From Isoptericola peretonis (GTDB lineage: Bacteria; Actinomycetota; Actinomycetes; Actinomycetales; Cellulomonadaceae): a DNA stretch of 64,000 nucleotides. The notes under the pieces are model-generated. The model made no database searches. It worked only from the letters and a program-made list of their open reading frames with translations, and was not told the origin of the DNA. The DNA lies in the NCBI GenBank assembly GCA_023241745.1, contig JALQCY010000004.1, positions 248,001 to 312,000 of the forward strand, read 5' to 3'. Shown here piece after piece: positions 61,079 through 64,000 of this stretch; position 1 is the first letter of the stretch; each line of letters starts with the position of its first letter. A program made the translations under genes and the position numbers.

Positions 61079-62337
61079 CCTCCCGGGCCGCCGCCGTGGA
61101 GGACGCGTTCCGCGCCGAGCGTGGACGCGTCCTCGCGGCGGTCGCGCGCAGCACCGGGGACCTCGACCTCGCCGAGGAGTCGGTCCAGGAGGCGTTCGCC
61201 TCCGCGCTGCGCACCTGGGAGCGCGACGGCGTGCCCGACCGGCCCGGGGCCTGGCTCACCACCGTGGCGCGGCGGCACGCGACCGACGTGCTGCGCCGTC
61301 GCCGGGTGGAGGTCGAACGGACGGCGACGGCGGCCCGGCTCGCTGCCCCGCTCGACGGGGCCGTGCCGGACGGCGGCCCGGACGACCCCGACGCCGACCT
61401 GCTGCGGCTGCTGTTCACCTGCTGCCACCCGGCGCTGCCCCTCGAGGGGCGGGTGGCCCTGACGCTGCGCTCCCTCACCGGCATGACGACGGCCCACGTG
61501 GCGCGCGCCTTCCTCGTCCCGGAGGCGACGATGTCGCAGCGGCTGGTGCGGGCCAAGCGACGCATCCGCGCCACCGGCATCGCGTTCCGTGTGCCGCCGG
61601 CGGGGCAGCTGGCCGAGCGCACGGACGCCGTCCTCGCCGTCCTCTACCTCCTGTTCACGGAGGGGTACGACGCGTGGGCCGAGCCGTCGGACGAGGTCGA
61701 GGGGTGCGCGGAGCGGCGGGCGCTGGCGGGCGACGCGGTGCGGCTGGCACGGCTCGCCGCCGGCCTGCTGCCCGATGCTCCCGAGGCCCGCGGCCTGCTC
61801 GCGCTCCTGCTGCTGCAGCACGCGCGGCGCGACTCGCGGACCGGGTCCGACGGCGTCACGCGCACGCTCGCGGAGCAGGACCGGTCCCGATGGCACCAGG
61901 AGGAGGTCGCCGAGGGCCTGGCCGTCCTCGACGACGCGCTGGCGGAGCGTCGGCCCGGTCCCTACCAGGTGCAGGCGGCGATCGCCGCGCTGCACTGCCG
62001 GGCGGCGACGGCGGGGTCGACCGACTGGACGGAGGTGCTCGCCCTCTACGACGTGCTGCTCGAGATGACGCCCACGCCCGTCGTCGCGCTCAACCGCGCC
62101 GTCGCGGTGGCGCAGGTGCACGGCGTCGAGGCCGGGCTGGGCGCCGTCGACGACGTCGCGGCGGACCCGGCGCTGGCCGGGTACCACCTGCTTCCTGCCC
62201 TGCGGGCCGACCTCCTGGTGCGCGCGGGCAGGCCCGGCGACGCCGTCGTCGAGCTGCGCCGTGCCCTCGACCAGGTCGACCGGGAGGGCGACCGCCGCCT
62301 GCTGCGCGCCCGCCTCGCCGCCCTCGGGGGCACGTGA
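61075..62337 (+). CDS. ECF42-group RNA polymerase sigma factor 2
   Basis: 420 residues. Sigma2 ([20 protein letters not shown]), sigma4 ([20 protein letters not shown]), and the ECF42 C-terminal extension with [40 protein letters not shown] and [18 protein letters not shown]. It is a closer match to the ECF42 consensus than sigma 1. No anti-sigma factor. Followed at once by the long inverted repeat. Confidence 0.93.
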   Translation: MTSRAAAVEDAFRAERGRVLAAVARSTGDLDLAEESVQEAFASALRTWERDGVPDRPGAWLTTVARRHATDVLRRRRVEVERTATAARLAAPLDGAVPDGGPDDPDADLLRLLFTCCHPALPLEGRVALTLRSLTGMTTAHVARAFLVPEATMSQRLVRAKRRIRATGIAFRVPPAGQLAERTDAVLAVLYLLFTEGYDAWAEPSDEVEGCAERRALAGDAVRLARLAAGLLPDAPEARGLLALLLLQHARRDSRTGSDGVTRTLAEQDRSRWHQEEVAEGLAVLDDALAERRPGPYQVQAAIAALHCRAATAGSTDWTEVLALYDVLLEMTPTPVVALNRAVAVAQVHGVEAGLGAVDDVAADPALAGYHLLPALRADLLVRAGRPGDAVVELRRALDQVDREGDRRLLRARLAALGGT

Positions 62338-62344
62338 CCTCAGC

Positions 62345-62440
62345 GGAGCCCCACCCAGAGCGTCGTGAGCGCGATCTCGGGGACTATCTGTCGAAAGACA
62401 GTCCCCGAGATCGCGCTCACCACGCTCCGGGTGGGGCTCC
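62345..62440. repeat. Long near-perfect inverted repeat between sigma gene and ectC
   Basis: Arms 62345-62385 and 62400-62440, 41 bp each with only two mismatches. The 14-nt loop region can pair further as CTGTC-GAAA-GACAG (62388-62401), a GNRA tetraloop. It fills the gap between convergent stops (8 bp from the sigma stop, 3 bp from the ectC stop). It would fold on both strands' RNA, so a bidirectional terminator is the simplest reading, but it is far longer than the other terminators here. Confidence 0.9.
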
Positions 62441-62442
62441 GG

Positions 62443-62841
62443 TCAGACGACGGCGGGCTCGGTGACGAGCGGGTAGACGCCGTTCTCGTCGTGCACCTCG
62501 CGGCCGGTCACCGGCGGGTTGAACACGCACACGCAGGTGATGTCGGTGCGGGGCCGCACCTTGTGCTTGTCGTGCTCGTTGAGCAGGTAGAGCGAACCGG
62601 GCCTGAGCTGGTGCACCTCGCCCGTGCCGAGGTCCTCGATCTCGCCCTCGCCGGACGTGATGAAGACGGCCTCGATGTGGTTGGCGTACCAGAAGAAGCT
62701 CTCGGTGCCGGCGTACAGCGTGGTCTCGTGCACGGAGAAGCCGACGCCCTCCTTCGCCAGGACGATCCGCTTCGAGCGCCAGTTCTCGCTCTTGACGTCG
62801 GCGTCGGTGTCGGTGATCTCGTCGAGGGAGCGCACGATCAT
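62443..62841 (-). CDS. ectC: L-ectoine synthase
   Basis: 132 residues, cupin fold. [16 protein letters not shown] start, [36 protein letters not shown] (part), [34 protein letters not shown] (parts). It cyclises N-gamma-acetyl-diaminobutyrate to the osmolyte ectoine. Ectoine operons usually run ectA-ectB-ectC(-ectD); here no ectD follows, so hydroxyectoine would need a gene elsewhere. Confidence 0.96.
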   Translation of the reverse strand: MIVRSLDEITDTDADVKSENWRSKRIVLAKEGVGFSVHETTLYAGTESFFWYANHIEAVFITSGEGEIEDLGTGEVHQLRPGSLYLLNEHDKHKVRPRTDITCVCVFNPPVTGREVHDENGVYPLVTEPAVV

Positions 62842-62888
62842 GGGGGTACCTCCGGAAGGTCGGGTGCGGTGGTCGGGACGGCGTGCGG

Positions 62889-64000
62889 TCAGGCCGTCGG
62901 TGCAGGCAGGACGGCGGCGACGGAGTCGCTGATGATCCGCAGGCCGCGCTGCAGCTCGTCGTACGTGATCGTCAGGGGCGGCAGCAGCTTGACCACCTCG
63001 CCGTCGGGGCCCGAGGTCTCCATGAGCAGCCCGCGCGAGAACGCCTCGTCGCAGATGCGGGCGGCGGTCTCGCCGTCCGGCGTCTGCAGGCCGCGCGCGA
63101 GGCCGCGGCCCTTGGCGACCAGCACGTCGTCGCCGTACCGGGCGACGAGGGAGTTGAAGTGCGCCTCGACGAGCGCGCCCTTGTCGATCGTGGAGCGCTC
63201 GAGCGCGTCGTCCGACCAGTAGGTGCGGATCGCCTCGGACGCCGTCGCGAACGCGGGCGCGAAGCCGCGGAACGTGCCGTTGTGCTCGCCCGGCTCCCAG
63301 ATGTCCAGCTCGGGGCGCACCAGGGTGAGGGCCATCGGCAGGCCGTACCCGGAGATGGACTTCGACAGGCAGATGATGTCGGGCACGATGCCGGCCTCCT
63401 CGAACGAGAAGAACTTGCCGGTGCGGCCGCAGCCCATCTGGATGTCGTCGAGGATCAGCAGGATGCCGTGGCGCCGGCACAGGTCGGCCAGGCCGCGCAG
63501 CCACTCGGCCCGCGCGGCGTTGATGCCGCCCTCGCCCTGCACCGTCTCGACGATCACCGCGGCGGGCGCGTTCAGTCCCGAGCCGCTGTCGTCCAGCAGC
63601 CGCTCGAGGTACATGAAGTCGGGCACGTCCCCGTCGAAGTAGTCGTCGTACGGCATCGGGGTCGCGTGCACCAGCGGGATGCCGGCCCCGCCGCGCTTCA
63701 TCGAGTTGCCCGTCACGGACAGCGCACCGAGCGTCATGCCGTGGAACGCGTTGGTGAAGTTGATGACGGACTCGCGCCCGGTCACCTTGCGCGCCAGCTT
63801 CAGCGCCGCCTCGACGGCGTTGGCGCCGCCGGGGCCGGGGAACACGACCTTGTGGTCCAGGCCGCGGGGGCGCAGGATCACCTCGCTGAACGTCTCCAGG
63901 AACTCGCGGCGCGCCGCGGTGAACATGTCGAGCGTGTGCACCATGCGGTCGTCGGTCAGGTAGTCGACCAGCACCTGCTTGAGCAGCGGGTTGTTGTGCC
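62889..64000 (-). CDS. ectB: L-2,4-diaminobutyrate aminotransferase, cut by window end
   Basis: The frame is open to the window edge; about 370 residues visible, the N-terminus outside. Class III PLP aminotransferase: [48 protein letters not shown] and PLP-Lys in [12 protein letters not shown]. It converts aspartate semialdehyde to diaminobutyrate, the first ectoine-specific step. The visible edge encodes [15 protein letters not shown], typical of EctB. It lies 47 bp upstream of ectC in the same operon; ectA should lie beyond 64000. Confidence 0.95.
   Translation of the reverse strand, partial: HNNPLLKQVLVDYLTDDRMVHTLDMFTAARREFLETFSEVILRPRGLDHKVVFPGPGGANAVEAALKLARKVTGRESVINFTNAFHGMTLGALSVTGNSMKRGGAGIPLVHATPMPYDDYFDGDVPDFMYLERLLDDSGSGLNAPAAVIVETVQGEGGINAARAEWLRGLADLCRRHGILLILDDIQMGCGRTGKFFSFEEAGIVPDIICLSKSISGYGLPMALTLVRPELDIWEPGEHNGTFRGFAPAFATASEAIRTYWSDDALERSTIDKGALVEAHFNSLVARYGDDVLVAKGRGLARGLQTPDGETAARICDEAFSRGLLMETSGPDGEVVKLLPPLTITYDELQRGLRIISDSVAAVLPAPTA

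Noticed and set aside
62386..62399. TGTCGA in the loop of the long inverted repeat as an ECF42 -35 element
   Set aside because: The hexamer is explained by the symmetry of the hairpin apex, and no CG(A/T)C is placed to serve a downstream gene start.

Overview
The window is 64 kb of very GC-rich (about 74% by eye), densely packed bacterial DNA. GTG starts, ATGA/GTGA/TGATG stop-start overlaps, many starts that look leaderless, an eno-ftsB/divIC-DUF501-ppx2 core block, an ectoine locus and a popR-like/clpP pair all point to a high-GC Gram-positive actinobacterium. Gene content fits Micrococcales (Cellulomonadaceae/Promicromonosporaceae-like), but the genus is a guess. I see no phage, integrase, insertion sequence or CRISPR array. 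This is mostly ordinary chromosome with small accessory cassettes.

Layout. 1-6.6 kb: 3' part of a P-type cation ATPase overlapping a DUF6325/SHOCT gene, a large MalT/LuxR-type activator, an AlkD-like DNA repair protein and a membrane-anchored coiled-coil protein. 6.7-16.2 kb: enolase and FtsB/DivIC, then an IclR-controlled galactonate cassette (dgoK-dgoA-dgoD) and a secreted phosphodiester glycosidase, then DUF501 and a Ppx/GppA phosphatase. The cassette therefore sits inside a block that is usually contiguous in actinobacteria. 16.2-19.6 kb: PadR-membrane protein pair, NADH dehydrogenase-like flavoprotein, and a tRNA with a UAA anticodon but a short variable loop. 19.6-25.6 kb: LysR/EamA pair, popR-like regulator, YciI-like protein, a clpP pair, MarR/MFS pair. 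25.7-32.2 kb: RND permease, degenerate DUF418 remnant, ABC-2 exporter, Bax-inhibitor-1 protein behind an ECF sigma-type promoter.

32.2-45 kb: hydrolase-TetR-membrane protein operon, first DGPF/ECF42 sigma locus, second EamA/LysR pair, FKBP, small hypothetical, RsmC/RlmG-like methyltransferase, Rdx protein, DUF5997 and an HTH-less LysR-type sensor domain protein, LPxTG surface protein, ATP-dependent DNA ligase. 45-54.6 kb: metallophosphoesterase, aldo/keto reductase, acyltransferase, DedA, NarL-type two-component pair, msrA (with the same ECF sigma-type promoter), YdeI-like, AI-2E transporter, threonine ammonia-lyase. 54.6-60.2 kb: AraC-controlled alpha-galactoside locus (GH4 enzyme plus ABC importer without its ATPase). 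60.3-64 kb: second DGPF/ECF42 sigma locus, a near-perfect 41-bp-arm inverted repeat, and the 3' end of the ectoine operon (ectB, ectC).

The best internally supported system is the Clp module. The HTH gene at 21541 ends in Ala-Leu-Ala-Ala like an ssrA tag. TCTGCC-N3-(A/G)GCAGA palindromes lie both upstream of that gene and upstream of the clpP operon. This reads as a PopR-type self-limiting feedback circuit. Two further circuits can be read from DNA alone: matching GGAAC-N17-CGTT promoters before msrA and the Bax-inhibitor gene (sigma-R/sigma-H-like stress regulon), and two autonomous ECF42/DGPF loci 26 kb apart.
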